Of a stretch of 64,000 nucleotides of DNA, positions 36,021-43,909 are shown piece by piece. The notes beneath the pieces were generated by a model. It saw only the letters and a program-made list of their open reading frames with translations. It did not search any database and was not told the origin of the DNA. How positions within the stretch are numbered: the first letter of the stretch is position 1; each line of letters starts with the position of its first letter. The translations under genes and the position numbers were made by a program. This stretch comes from Methylovulum sp. (GTDB lineage Bacteria > Pseudomonadota > Gammaproteobacteria > Methylococcales > Methylomonadaceae): contig JAQTQZ010000011.1 of NCBI GenBank assembly GCA_028712695.1, positions 1 to 64,000 on the forward strand, written 5' to 3'.

Positions 36021-37106
36021 CTAACCTTTTTGCCACGCTTCGTAACCACCTTCCATCGACAGCACATTGGTATAGCCAAGTTGCTGCATAGTCACCGCCG
36101 CCAGTGCCGAACGGTTGCCGCTACGGCAGTAAATCAGCACCGCTTTTGACTTGTCCGCCAATTCCGGCATATTGCCGATTTTAAATTCCAGCACGCCACG
36201 TGGCAGCAACACGGAATTATCCAAATGACCGGCAGCATATTCACTTTCTTCGCGGGTATCGACAACAACGATGTTGCCTTCGGCAATCAACTGCCGTGAG
36301 GTGGCCACGTTAACTTCGGTGATGAATTGCTTGGCCTCAGCCACCATCGCTTGGGTGGTTGTCACATTGCGCACGGGGCGGGCAATTTCCCTTACCGCAA
36401 CCGCATCTTGGCGTTCATTCTCATCCAGACCGCAGTAACGGTTAGCAGGAACTGCTTCATCAATCAAACGGGGTTTAGGCAAATTTAGATTAGCCATAAT
36501 TTCGATGAATTGCTCGCGTGATTTGCCTGCCAGACGCCGGTTAGTGGCGCGCTCTTGGGCGATGCTGCTGACCCAGCGGCCTTGGTAATCATGCCCTGGA
36601 TACACCAATGTTTCATCGGGTAAGGTAAACAGGCGTTGGGTGATGCAATCATACATTGCGCCCGCATCACCGCCCTGAAAGTCAGTGCGCCCGCAACCGT
36701 CGATAAATAACGAATCGCCGCTAAACAACCGGTCACGCCATAAAAAAGAAATGCTGCCACGGGTATGGCCTGGCGTGGCAAGCACTTTGATTTTTTCGCC
36801 GTCGCCAAATTCGAAAATATCGCCGTCGTGGATTTGAATGTCGGCCGTTTGTGCGCCGCATAAATGGCTGACGCCGGTTTGCGCACCTAAACGCTGGCGC
36901 AACAGGCCGCCTGCGGTGATATGGTCGGCATGGACATGGGTTTCCAGCGTGTATTTAAGCTTTAAACCGTAGCGTTCCAGCAAGGCAATATAATCATCGA
37001 TATGGGTGTTGACCGGATCGATAAAGACCGCCTCTTTGGTGGCAGGGTCGGCAATCAAATAGGTGTAAGTCCAGGTTTCTTGGTCGAACAGTTGTTTAAA
37101 AAGCAT
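36021..37106 (-). CDS. persulfide dioxygenase-rhodanese fusion
   Basis: Residues 1-240 are an ETHE1-like metallo-beta-lactamase-fold persulfide dioxygenase, which oxidises glutathione persulfide to sulfite. Iron-binding residues appear in ETHVHADH (H57, H59, D61, H62), ATPGHTRGS and DSLFIDGCGRTD. Residues 255-361 are a rhodanese domain with active Cys327 in YCRSGNRS, which can transfer sulfane sulfur to glutathione or sulfite. The fusion is known from other bacteria. A GGAG lies seven bases before the ATG. It is the first gene after the sigma-54-type promoter. Confidence 0.9.
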   Translation of the reverse strand: MLFKQLFDQETWTYTYLIADPATKEAVFIDPVNTHIDDYIALLERYGLKLKYTLETHVHADHITAGGLLRQRLGAQTGVSHLCGAQTADIQIHDGDIFEFGDGEKIKVLATPGHTRGSISFLWRDRLFSGDSLFIDGCGRTDFQGGDAGAMYDCITQRLFTLPDETLVYPGHDYQGRWVSSIAQERATNRRLAGKSREQFIEIMANLNLPKPRLIDEAVPANRYCGLDENERQDAVAVREIARPVRNVTTTQAMVAEAKQFITEVNVATSRQLIAEGNIVVVDTREESEYAAGHLDNSVLLPRGVLEFKIGNMPELADKSKAVLIYCRSGNRSALAAVTMQQLGYTNVLSMEGGYEAWQKG

Positions 37107-37161
37107 TGTGGGTCTCCGCGTGGGTTGGAAATTTAAAATTAGCCGTTTTTATGACATATGC

Positions 37162-37177
37162 AGCAATCGGCATGCCA
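37162..37177 (-). promoter_or_regulatory. sigma-54 (-24/-12) promoter for the sulfide operon
   Basis: On the minus strand TGGCATGCCGATTGCT has GG and GC separated by exactly ten bases, fitting the TGGCAC-N5-TTGCW consensus with one mismatch. It ends 56 bp before the dioxygenase start. Sulfide-oxidation operons in other Proteobacteria are known to be sigma-54 dependent and switched by FisR-type activators. Confidence 0.7.
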
Positions 37178-37273
37178 GAAATAATGATCGCCCGATAATT
37201 TGCCGGCAAGCTACGTTAAAGGGAGGCAATCGGTTTTATTAAACGCCCCTTACAGCGATAAGTCTATTTGGGT

Positions 37274-37321
37274 TGTTTCGATGAAACATCATGGTGTTTA
37301 AATGAAACATTAATGAAACAT
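37274..37321. promoter_or_regulatory. tandem palindromic operators (probable enhancer sites)
   Basis: TGTTTCGATGAAACA (37274-37288) and TGTTTAAATGAAACA (37295-37309) start exactly 21 bp apart, two DNA turns. A third half-site ATGAAACAT lies at 37313-37321. They sit about 100-140 bp upstream of the sigma-54 promoter, the usual distance for an enhancer-binding activator. The activator gene is not in the window. They could also serve the divergent gene. Confidence 0.65.
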
Positions 37322-37412
37322 TGGCGCATTTATCAGGCTTCACGTTCAAATGATTGTTATTTTCCGGTAGCCTTAGCCATAAACCGGCTTATAGATAAAA
37401 TTGCTTAGCGGT

Positions 37413-37418
37413 TATAAT
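37413..37418 (+). promoter_or_regulatory. candidate -10 element for the PP-loop gene
   Basis: A perfect TATAAT lies 28 bp before the ATG at 37447. No good -35 is seen at normal spacing, so either an activator is needed or this is chance. Confidence 0.3.
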
Positions 37419-37446
37419 GGCAGAATTTTTTTTATTTTAGAGTGTT

Positions 37447-38490
37447 ATGAGTCAGCAAAGAAAAGCAGTGGCATTAATTTCTGGTGGTTTGGATTCCATG
37501 CTAGCCGCAAAAACCGTTATGGATCAAGGTGTTCATGTTGAAGGTATCAATTTTTTTACCGGTTTTTGTGTGGAAGGCCATACCCACGCCATCCGCGCCA
37601 AAGACCAAAGCAAACCGAAGCGCAATAATGCGTTGTGGGTTGCTGAACAGCTGGGTATCAAGCTGCATATCGTCGATGTCATCGAGGAATACAAAAATGT
37701 CCTGATCAACCCCAAACACGGTTACGGGGCTCATTTAAACCCCTGTTTGGATTGCAAGATTTTTATGGTCAATAAGGCCAAACAATGGCTGGCCGAAAAT
37801 GGGTTTGACTTTATTATCACCGGTGAAGTCATTGGCCAACGGCCTATGTCGCAACGCAAAAACACCATGCCAATTGTTGCCAAACAATCGGGTGCCGATG
37901 ATTTGTTGCTGCGCCCGTTATGCGCCAAAAACTTGCCGGAAACCCTACCGGAACGCGAAGGCTGGGTGGATAGGGAAAAGTTGCACGACATCACTGGCCG
38001 CTCACGCAAGCCGCAAATAGCAATGGCCGGGCAGTTTGGTATTGATGATTATTCCCAACCGGCGGGCGGTTGCTGCTTTCTGGTGGACAAAAATTATTCG
38101 GCAAAACTGGTTGATTTATGGCAATCGCAAGGCAGTAAAGACTACGAACTCGATGATGTCATGCTGTTAAAAGTGGGTCGCCATATTAGGCCCGCCGCTA
38201 ACTTTAAATTGATCGTCGCGCGTGAGGAAGGTGAAGGGCGGTTTTTGCAAGGTTATAAAAAAGACTACATCAATTTGCTTGCAGTCAGCCATAACGGGCC
38301 GTTAGTGTTGTTGGATGGTGAGCCGTCAGCCGAAGATTTGTATCTGGCGGCAAGGATCACCGCCCGTTTTGGACAAGGACGCGAGGCGGCGCAAGTGGAT
38401 GTGGCAATTGTGGATAAAGCGGGGCTGGAGCGGGTTATCAGCGTTGCGCCTTTACCGCAAGCAGAGCTTCCTAAAGCCTGGTATCTTTAA
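37447..38490 (+). CDS. PP-loop ATPase of the tRNA-thiolation type with C-terminal NFACT-R-like domain
   Basis: A 347-residue protein. The N-terminal PP-loop motif ISGGLDSMLA (residues 11-20) adenylates a substrate, as in MnmA, ThiI and TtuA. NPCLDCK (about 99-105) and PAGGCCFLVDKNYS (about 203) supply Cys residues that could carry sulfur. The C-terminal 120 residues (LKVGRHIRP...) resemble an NFACT-R/DUF814 domain. It is divergent from the sulfide operon and shares its regulatory region, so a role in sulfur transfer is plausible. The substrate is not known, and it is not canonical MnmA or ThiI. It ends in a 20-bp tail overlap with the convergent gene. Confidence 0.72.
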   Translation: MSQQRKAVALISGGLDSMLAAKTVMDQGVHVEGINFFTGFCVEGHTHAIRAKDQSKPKRNNALWVAEQLGIKLHIVDVIEEYKNVLINPKHGYGAHLNPCLDCKIFMVNKAKQWLAENGFDFIITGEVIGQRPMSQRKNTMPIVAKQSGADDLLLRPLCAKNLPETLPEREGWVDREKLHDITGRSRKPQIAMAGQFGIDDYSQPAGGCCFLVDKNYSAKLVDLWQSQGSKDYELDDVMLLKVGRHIRPAANFKLIVAREEGEGRFLQGYKKDYINLLAVSHNGPLVLLDGEPSAEDLYLAARITARFGQGREAAQVDVAIVDKAGLERVISVAPLPQAELPKAWYL

Positions 38491-41416
38491 GAACCCCGCC
38501 CGCCCTAAGCAAGTCTGCGAACTTTTCGGCGGTTAGGGGTTTGCTGAAAAAATAGCCTTGGATTTCATCGCACTGTTGTTCGCGCAGAAAATCCAATTGC
38601 CCTTGCGTTTCCACGCCTTCGGCGATAGTTTTAAAGCCTAGGCTTTTCGCTATTGCGATAATGGCAATGACAATTGCGGCATCTTCAGGATCAGACCCTA
38701 GATCGCGGACAAACGATTGGTCAATTTTCAGTTTATCTATCTTGAAACGTTTAAGGTAACTGAGTGAGGAATAGCCTGTGCCAAAGTCGTCAATGGATAA
38801 TGAGATGCCTAAGGAGTGAAGTTGGCTAAGCGTGTGGGTGGTCTGTCCGGTGCTTTCCATCGCAATGCCCTCGGTCATTTCCAGTTCGAGCATGCTGGGG
38901 GCTAACTTACATTTACGTAAGGTCTGGGCGACGTTCTGATAAAGCGAATCTTGGCGGAACTGCACAACCGAAAGGTTGACTGCGACGGGTACGATGCAAA
39001 GCCCTGCCAATTGCCAATCGGTCATTTGCTGGATGGCGGTTTTCAATACCCAATCGCCAATTTCAATAATTAAGCCGCTCTCTTCGGCGATGTGGATAAA
39101 GTAGCCAGGCGGTATCATGCCTTTCTGCGGGTGCCGCCAACGTATCAGCGCTTCCGCGCCGATAATTTTTGCCGTTTTTGCATCCACTTGGGGCTGGTAA
39201 TACAACAGCAATTCATTTTGTTCCAATGCGCGGCGCAACTCGTTCTCAATTTGAAGCGTTTCTTGGGCGAGCTTGTGCATCTGTTGGGTAAAAAATTGGA
39301 AACTGTTGCGCCCATTTTGTTTGGCGCGATACAGGGCGGCATCAGCAGATTGCGCTAATTGCTCAAAATTGTCGCCATCTTGCGGGAAGAGGGCAATCCC
39401 TATGCTGGCGGTTAAAGTAAGCTCATGTTCAATGATCGTAAAAGGCTGCGCAACCAGACCCAACATTTTTCGGGCAATGTGGGCCGCCGTTTCGGCATCG
39501 GTATTAGGCAGCAAGACAATAAACTCGTCGCCCCCTTGACGGCAGAGCGTGTGTTCCGAATGTAGCTGTCCGGCTAGGCGCACTGCTAACTGCTTGAGCA
39601 GTTGGTCACCTACACTGGGGCCTAGCGAATCATTAATTATTTTAAAACGGTCAAGATCGAGATATATCAATGAAAGAGGTTCTTCAAGCTGGTTGGCCTT
39701 GGCTATGGCTACTTGCGCCAGGCCATTTAAGAAGGTGCGGTTGGGTAAGTGGGTGAGGGAGTCAAAATTACTGAGAAACTGGATGCGTTCTTGGGTTGAA
39801 TGTTGCTCAGAAAGGTCATTCAAAATGCCGATATGATGGGTGATCTGGCCGCTTTCATCCTTAATGACGCTGATGGCAAGCCATTGGGGATAAAGCTCAC
39901 CATTTTTACGGCGGTTGATCACTTCGCCCTGCCAGTGGCCTTGGGTAAGAATGTCGTGCCACATTGCCTTGTAAAAGGTTTTATCCTGTTTTCCCGATGA
40001 CACTATGCTGGGCGAGTGGCCCAGCACTTCTTCAGGTGGGTAACCCGTGATTTCTGAATAGGCCCTATTAACCGAAACGATGACATTATGCGTGTCGGTA
40101 ATGATGATGCCCTCATGGCTGGATTCAAACACTTGTGCACTGAGCCGTAACTGATGCTCTGCCGCCAGACGGTTGGTCACATCTTGTGCCAAGATGATCC
40201 TCGCCTTCCGGTTTTCGAAATCAAGGTTCTGTCCGGTAATCTCGACCCAAATTAAACTACCATCTTTCTTGCGATGTTGCCAAATGCCGGATTCATTGTA
40301 GCCGTCTGCTTCAGTGGCTTTTTGCCCGGCTATTGTTACCAATCGAGGCGTATCGTCCGGTAGGCCAATGTCGGCGATGGTGATGTTAAAAAATTCTTCA
40401 CGGCTATAGCCATAATGCCCAATTGCCGCATCGTTAACGGCGATAAACGCGAGCGTGTTAAGGTCGTATACCCACATCGGCACAGGGTTGGCAGAAAATA
40501 AGAGCCGGTAGCGGGCTTCGTTTTCGCTTAATGCGGCCTGCGCTGCACGTTGGTCTTCAAGCACGCTCAATAAGGCGGTGCGGGCAAGCTCAACTTTTGC
40601 GACATAATGTTTTAGTTGGGTTTCGGCCTGTTTGCGCTCAGTGATATCAAAGAAGGTCGCAAGAAACCCATCATTAACAATAATGCCGGAAACTAGCACA
40701 ACGCGGACATCACCGTTTTTACAGCTGACGTTATATTCTATGGGCTTAATGTCAACCTGCTTTTCTTTGGCTTGCTGAATGGCTGTTTGCCATGTTTCCA
40801 ACACCCAATGCCGATAGTCGGGGTCGGGGTAAGCCTGTGGCCACCATTCGTTTAACGTGGGCACGTCGGTTTTACTGTAACCAAAAACCTGCCGGAAACG
40901 TTGGTTCAAATTGAGGACAGCGCCGGTTTGATCGACATAGCATAAGGGGATAGGGTCTAGCTCAAACAACAACTGAAATTTTAACTCACTCTCGTGCTGC
41001 GCCACTTGTGCCAAACGGTGTGCCTCACGGACAGAGGCGTTCGCCACTTCACGGCGCACAGCGGAAGCCAGTCGTTCAAGATTATCTTTCATCAAATAAT
41101 CACTTGCCCCAGCGCGCATCAACGCAATAGCCACCTGATCGCCAATCATGCCTGACACGACGATAAAAGGCATGTTCTGGTCATATTCACGGAGTATGGC
41201 CAATACCTTGGCGGCATCGAAGCCTGGCAAATTAAAATCGGAAAGGACAATATCCCAGACTTTTTCTGTCAACGCAGCACGCAGTCGCCCGATACTGTCA
41301 ACGCGCTCGTAAGTGACGTCGAAGCCGCCTTTTTGCAGGTGCCGGACGACGAGTCCGGCATCGCTGGGAGAGTCTTCGACAATTAAGACCCGTAGTGGGC
41401 TGTTAGAGATAGGCAT
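38471..41416 (-). CDS. c-di-GMP protein: REC-PAS-PAS-PAS-GGDEF-EAL
   Basis: A 981-residue response regulator. The receiver domain (1-125) has the phosphoryl Asp in DIVLSDFNLPG. At least three PAS/PAC sensor domains follow (about 150-270, 310-430, 440-555), the first joined to a short coiled segment. The diguanylate cyclase domain keeps an intact GGDEF (CRQGGDEFIVLLP, about 637). The phosphodiesterase domain keeps EAL (GAEALIRWRHP, about 763) and DDFGTGYSSL. Both activities look possible. It lies 32 bp downstream of a CHASE sensor in the same orientation, which probably feeds it. Confidence 0.88.
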   Translation of the reverse strand: MPISNSPLRVLIVEDSPSDAGLVVRHLQKGGFDVTYERVDSIGRLRAALTEKVWDIVLSDFNLPGFDAAKVLAILREYDQNMPFIVVSGMIGDQVAIALMRAGASDYLMKDNLERLASAVRREVANASVREAHRLAQVAQHESELKFQLLFELDPIPLCYVDQTGAVLNLNQRFRQVFGYSKTDVPTLNEWWPQAYPDPDYRHWVLETWQTAIQQAKEKQVDIKPIEYNVSCKNGDVRVVLVSGIIVNDGFLATFFDITERKQAETQLKHYVAKVELARTALLSVLEDQRAAQAALSENEARYRLLFSANPVPMWVYDLNTLAFIAVNDAAIGHYGYSREEFFNITIADIGLPDDTPRLVTIAGQKATEADGYNESGIWQHRKKDGSLIWVEITGQNLDFENRKARIILAQDVTNRLAAEHQLRLSAQVFESSHEGIIITDTHNVIVSVNRAYSEITGYPPEEVLGHSPSIVSSGKQDKTFYKAMWHDILTQGHWQGEVINRRKNGELYPQWLAISVIKDESGQITHHIGILNDLSEQHSTQERIQFLSNFDSLTHLPNRTFLNGLAQVAIAKANQLEEPLSLIYLDLDRFKIINDSLGPSVGDQLLKQLAVRLAGQLHSEHTLCRQGGDEFIVLLPNTDAETAAHIARKMLGLVAQPFTIIEHELTLTASIGIALFPQDGDNFEQLAQSADAALYRAKQNGRNSFQFFTQQMHKLAQETLQIENELRRALEQNELLLYYQPQVDAKTAKIIGAEALIRWRHPQKGMIPPGYFIHIAEESGLIIEIGDWVLKTAIQQMTDWQLAGLCIVPVAVNLSVVQFRQDSLYQNVAQTLRKCKLAPSMLELEMTEGIAMESTGQTTHTLSQLHSLGISLSIDDFGTGYSSLSYLKRFKIDKLKIDQSFVRDLGSDPEDAAIVIAIIAIAKSLGFKTIAEGVETQGQLDFLREQQCDEIQGYFFSKPLTAEKFADLLRAGGVLKDTRL

Positions 41417-41448
41417 GGGCGGCTTTAGGTTTTAGGGTAGTGGACATC

Positions 41449-43548
41449 TTATAAAACCTCTGTATCGGGTGCGGAATTGTCACCCTGAGTGGCATAGCAT
41501 GGCGGTTCGCCCAGCCGAACCCGCAGTTGGTTTATTTCGCTTTTAAGTTCCATCACCCGTTTTTCACGGCCCAAGGTCACTTCATACCACTGTTGCAATT
41601 CTTTGAGCTGCTGTTGCAGTTTTTCTTCTGCTTGTTTGCGCTGGGTTTCATGGTCAAAGTTGTCCAGAGCGAAACTGATGTCGGTCGTCATCTCCTTGAG
41701 CAAATTGATGGTTTCGGTATCAAAGATATCAATCTGCTCATGGTAAACGGTCAGCAAGGCAAAGGGCTTATTGCTACGTTGTATTGGAAAAGTAGCGGCT
41801 GATCCCCAATTGAACTGCTTGGCCCGCCCATGCCAAAGACGCGTCATGGGATCAGTAAGGTAATTATTGATGATTACCGGGCGGTTTTCCCGCAGTGCTG
41901 TCCCTGAGGGGCCTTGCCCTTCTGGCACATTGGCGTTTGATGAGAGAATTAAGTCCTTAAGGTACGCCTGCCCGACACCATAAGCGGTGTTTGCCTCGAT
42001 CAGCGAGTTTGTTGGATTCAATTGCCCCACCCACGCCATGTTCATGCCGCCCAAATCCACCGCACACCGGCAGACCAGAGGGAGCAATGCGTCTATGCCA
42101 TCCATACGCACGATGGCTTGGTTGGTTTGGCTTAAGGCTTGGTAAAGTTTGGTTAGCCGTAGGATACGCTGTGTGGCTTTTTGATGTTCAGTTTGGTCAC
42201 GCAAGACGGCAAAGTAACAGTCATTATCCAAGCGGCGGGCGCTGACTTCCACCGTAATTTCGGCGCCATCTTTGCGTAGCAGCACCCATTGTTCCAGGTG
42301 CGGTTCTCCGGCCATCATTTTTTTGACACTGGCGTCTAGGCGCGGTAATTCACGTGCGGCAATAATGTCATGCACTTGCAGTGACAAGAGTTCTTGCTGG
42401 GTATAACCTAACAATGCCAATGCCGCGTTATTGGCATCTAAAATACGGTGGTTGCTTGCCAAGGTTAAAATACCTTCGCCCGCCTGATCGAACAACTTTC
42501 GAAAATGCAGGTCAGCGGTTTGCTGGCCTCTACTGACCTGCCAAACCAACAGGCCCAGTATTAGCGACAGAAATCCGCTAAGCGACGCTATTAAGATCGG
42601 CGGATGGAGGGATGGCAAGTTGTTTTCAAATGCCGGCGTTGAGCGCATCAGCAGCGTCCATTGGCGACCCCCGACCTCAAGTGGGCGGCGGGTCTGTAAT
42701 ATACCTGCCGCCTGAGAAACTACGCCTGAGCTGAACATGCGCGTCTGCTCGGACACCGCACCATCATAGATTTCAAGGTGGATGTCAGGTGGTAATTCAC
42801 CATGCAACCCTGTCATCAGATCGTTTATCCGAAAGGGCACGTCCACCCAGCCGATAATGGCAGTGCGCCGCTCCGCCAAGGTTTCAACAGCGGCATCTTT
42901 TTTATAAAGCGGCAAGTACATGACAAAACCAAAAATGCTGGGGCGCCCAGTATCTTGTATCAGGTTTATTTTCGGGGTAATCCTAATGTCGCCACTATCG
43001 CGTGATTGCTCCATAGCAAGACGGGCGGCAGGCACGGTAAGGGGATCAAAGCCAAAAGCACTGAGGTTCTCCTCAGAAAATGGTTCTATATAAGTGATTG
43101 GCGCGTAGTCATCACGTTGCCCTTTGGGGCTGATTTGGTACTGCGGGAAACCTTGTTGGCGCATGGTGCTGGCGTGTTCGCTTTTTTCTGCATCAGTGAT
43201 CTTTTGTGCAAATCCGATGGCTTGTACGCCCGCTTGTTTTGGTAAATGTAGCGCTTGCACATAAGCGCTGAAATCAGCGTGGGAGAGGTGTTCGCTACGC
43301 CCCAAAAAACCCTGCACACCGCGCATGATGATTGCATAGCTATCAAAACGATGGCTGATGTTGATGGTGGTCATGTTTGCCGCCGCCGCAAATGTAGTGT
43401 GCAGATAGCTGGCATCTTGTTGCTGTGCATGTCTCCACAAGACAGCGCTAATGCCCAATCCGCCCAGTAGCACAGCACCTGTCAGGAGGTACGGGGCGAG
43501 CCTGGGTGTGGCAGGGCGAACATGGTGTTTTTGGTGAAAAATGGTCAT
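41449..43548 (-). CDS. membrane sensor with CHASE, PAS and GAF domains, no output domain
   Basis: A 699-residue protein. A first membrane helix (about 18-38), a periplasmic CHASE domain (about 65-290), a second helix (LIASLSGFLSLILGLLVWQV, about 325), a PAS domain (about 355-465), a GAF domain (about 490-630) and a C-terminal coiled coil (QQQLKELQQWYEVTLGREKR). No histidine kinase, GGDEF, EAL or methyl-accepting domain follows. Its downstream neighbour carries receiver, PAS, GGDEF and EAL domains, so the pair may act together, but the link would need an unseen kinase or direct contact. Confidence 0.82.
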   Translation of the reverse strand: MTIFHQKHHVRPATPRLAPYLLTGAVLLGGLGISAVLWRHAQQQDASYLHTTFAAAANMTTINISHRFDSYAIIMRGVQGFLGRSEHLSHADFSAYVQALHLPKQAGVQAIGFAQKITDAEKSEHASTMRQQGFPQYQISPKGQRDDYAPITYIEPFSEENLSAFGFDPLTVPAARLAMEQSRDSGDIRITPKINLIQDTGRPSIFGFVMYLPLYKKDAAVETLAERRTAIIGWVDVPFRINDLMTGLHGELPPDIHLEIYDGAVSEQTRMFSSGVVSQAAGILQTRRPLEVGGRQWTLLMRSTPAFENNLPSLHPPILIASLSGFLSLILGLLVWQVSRGQQTADLHFRKLFDQAGEGILTLASNHRILDANNAALALLGYTQQELLSLQVHDIIAARELPRLDASVKKMMAGEPHLEQWVLLRKDGAEITVEVSARRLDNDCYFAVLRDQTEHQKATQRILRLTKLYQALSQTNQAIVRMDGIDALLPLVCRCAVDLGGMNMAWVGQLNPTNSLIEANTAYGVGQAYLKDLILSSNANVPEGQGPSGTALRENRPVIINNYLTDPMTRLWHGRAKQFNWGSAATFPIQRSNKPFALLTVYHEQIDIFDTETINLLKEMTTDISFALDNFDHETQRKQAEEKLQQQLKELQQWYEVTLGREKRVMELKSEINQLRVRLGEPPCYATQGDNSAPDTEVL

Positions 43549-43909
43549 TTGATATGCAATGGGCTGGGGGGCTTTGTAACTTTACCTGAACACTTAAGCT
43601 GACCTCGATTTTATTGGTGGCTGGGCCGTTTGATCTAAGCGCTAATGCGCAGATTTTTGCGGGTGATTTTTTGGGTAGGGCACTGGAAATAAATCTATTT
43701 TTTTCGCATTCTAAACTAAATTACAATTCTAACCCTACAATAAAATGGGGAAAAACAGGGCAGGGCAATGGTGCGGCAATTAATGGGGCGGTTGTCGCCC
43801 ATCGTTACGGAACAAATATGAAACACTTTGCTTTTACGGTTGAAAACCACGGTGCTTGTACCCTTAACGTCAACTATAATGTCTAAATTATGTTAGGCAG
43901 ATGGTCACT
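43549..43909. other. 361-bp divergent intergenic region
   Basis: It lies between the CHASE sensor and the Sel1 gene. A TATAAT at 43875-43880 could be a -10 for the Sel1 gene, but no fitting -35 is visible. A 90-codon open stretch (43614-43886) has no signal or family pattern and I do not call it a gene. Confidence 0.45.

Larger units (their letters stand above)
37107..37446. other. 340-bp divergent regulatory region of the sulfur module
   Basis: It separates the leftward sulfide genes from a rightward PP-loop gene. It contains a sigma-54-type promoter, two 15-bp palindromes spaced 21 bp plus a third half-site, and a TATAAT for the rightward gene. These are listed separately. Confidence 0.7.

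Noticed and set aside
37274..37321. Repeated ATGAAACAT read as a small CRISPR-like or tandem repeat array
   Set aside because: Only three short copies, part of palindromes, with spacing that fits operators; no repeat-spacer pattern.
37447..38490. Annotation as mnmA or thiI
   Set aside because: The PP-loop fits, but length, cysteine contexts and the C-terminal NFACT-R-like domain differ from both.
43614..43886. 90-codon open frame upstream of the Sel1 gene
   Set aside because: No signal peptide, ribosome site or family pattern; composition looks like non-coding DNA, and it would occupy the only room for the divergent promoters.
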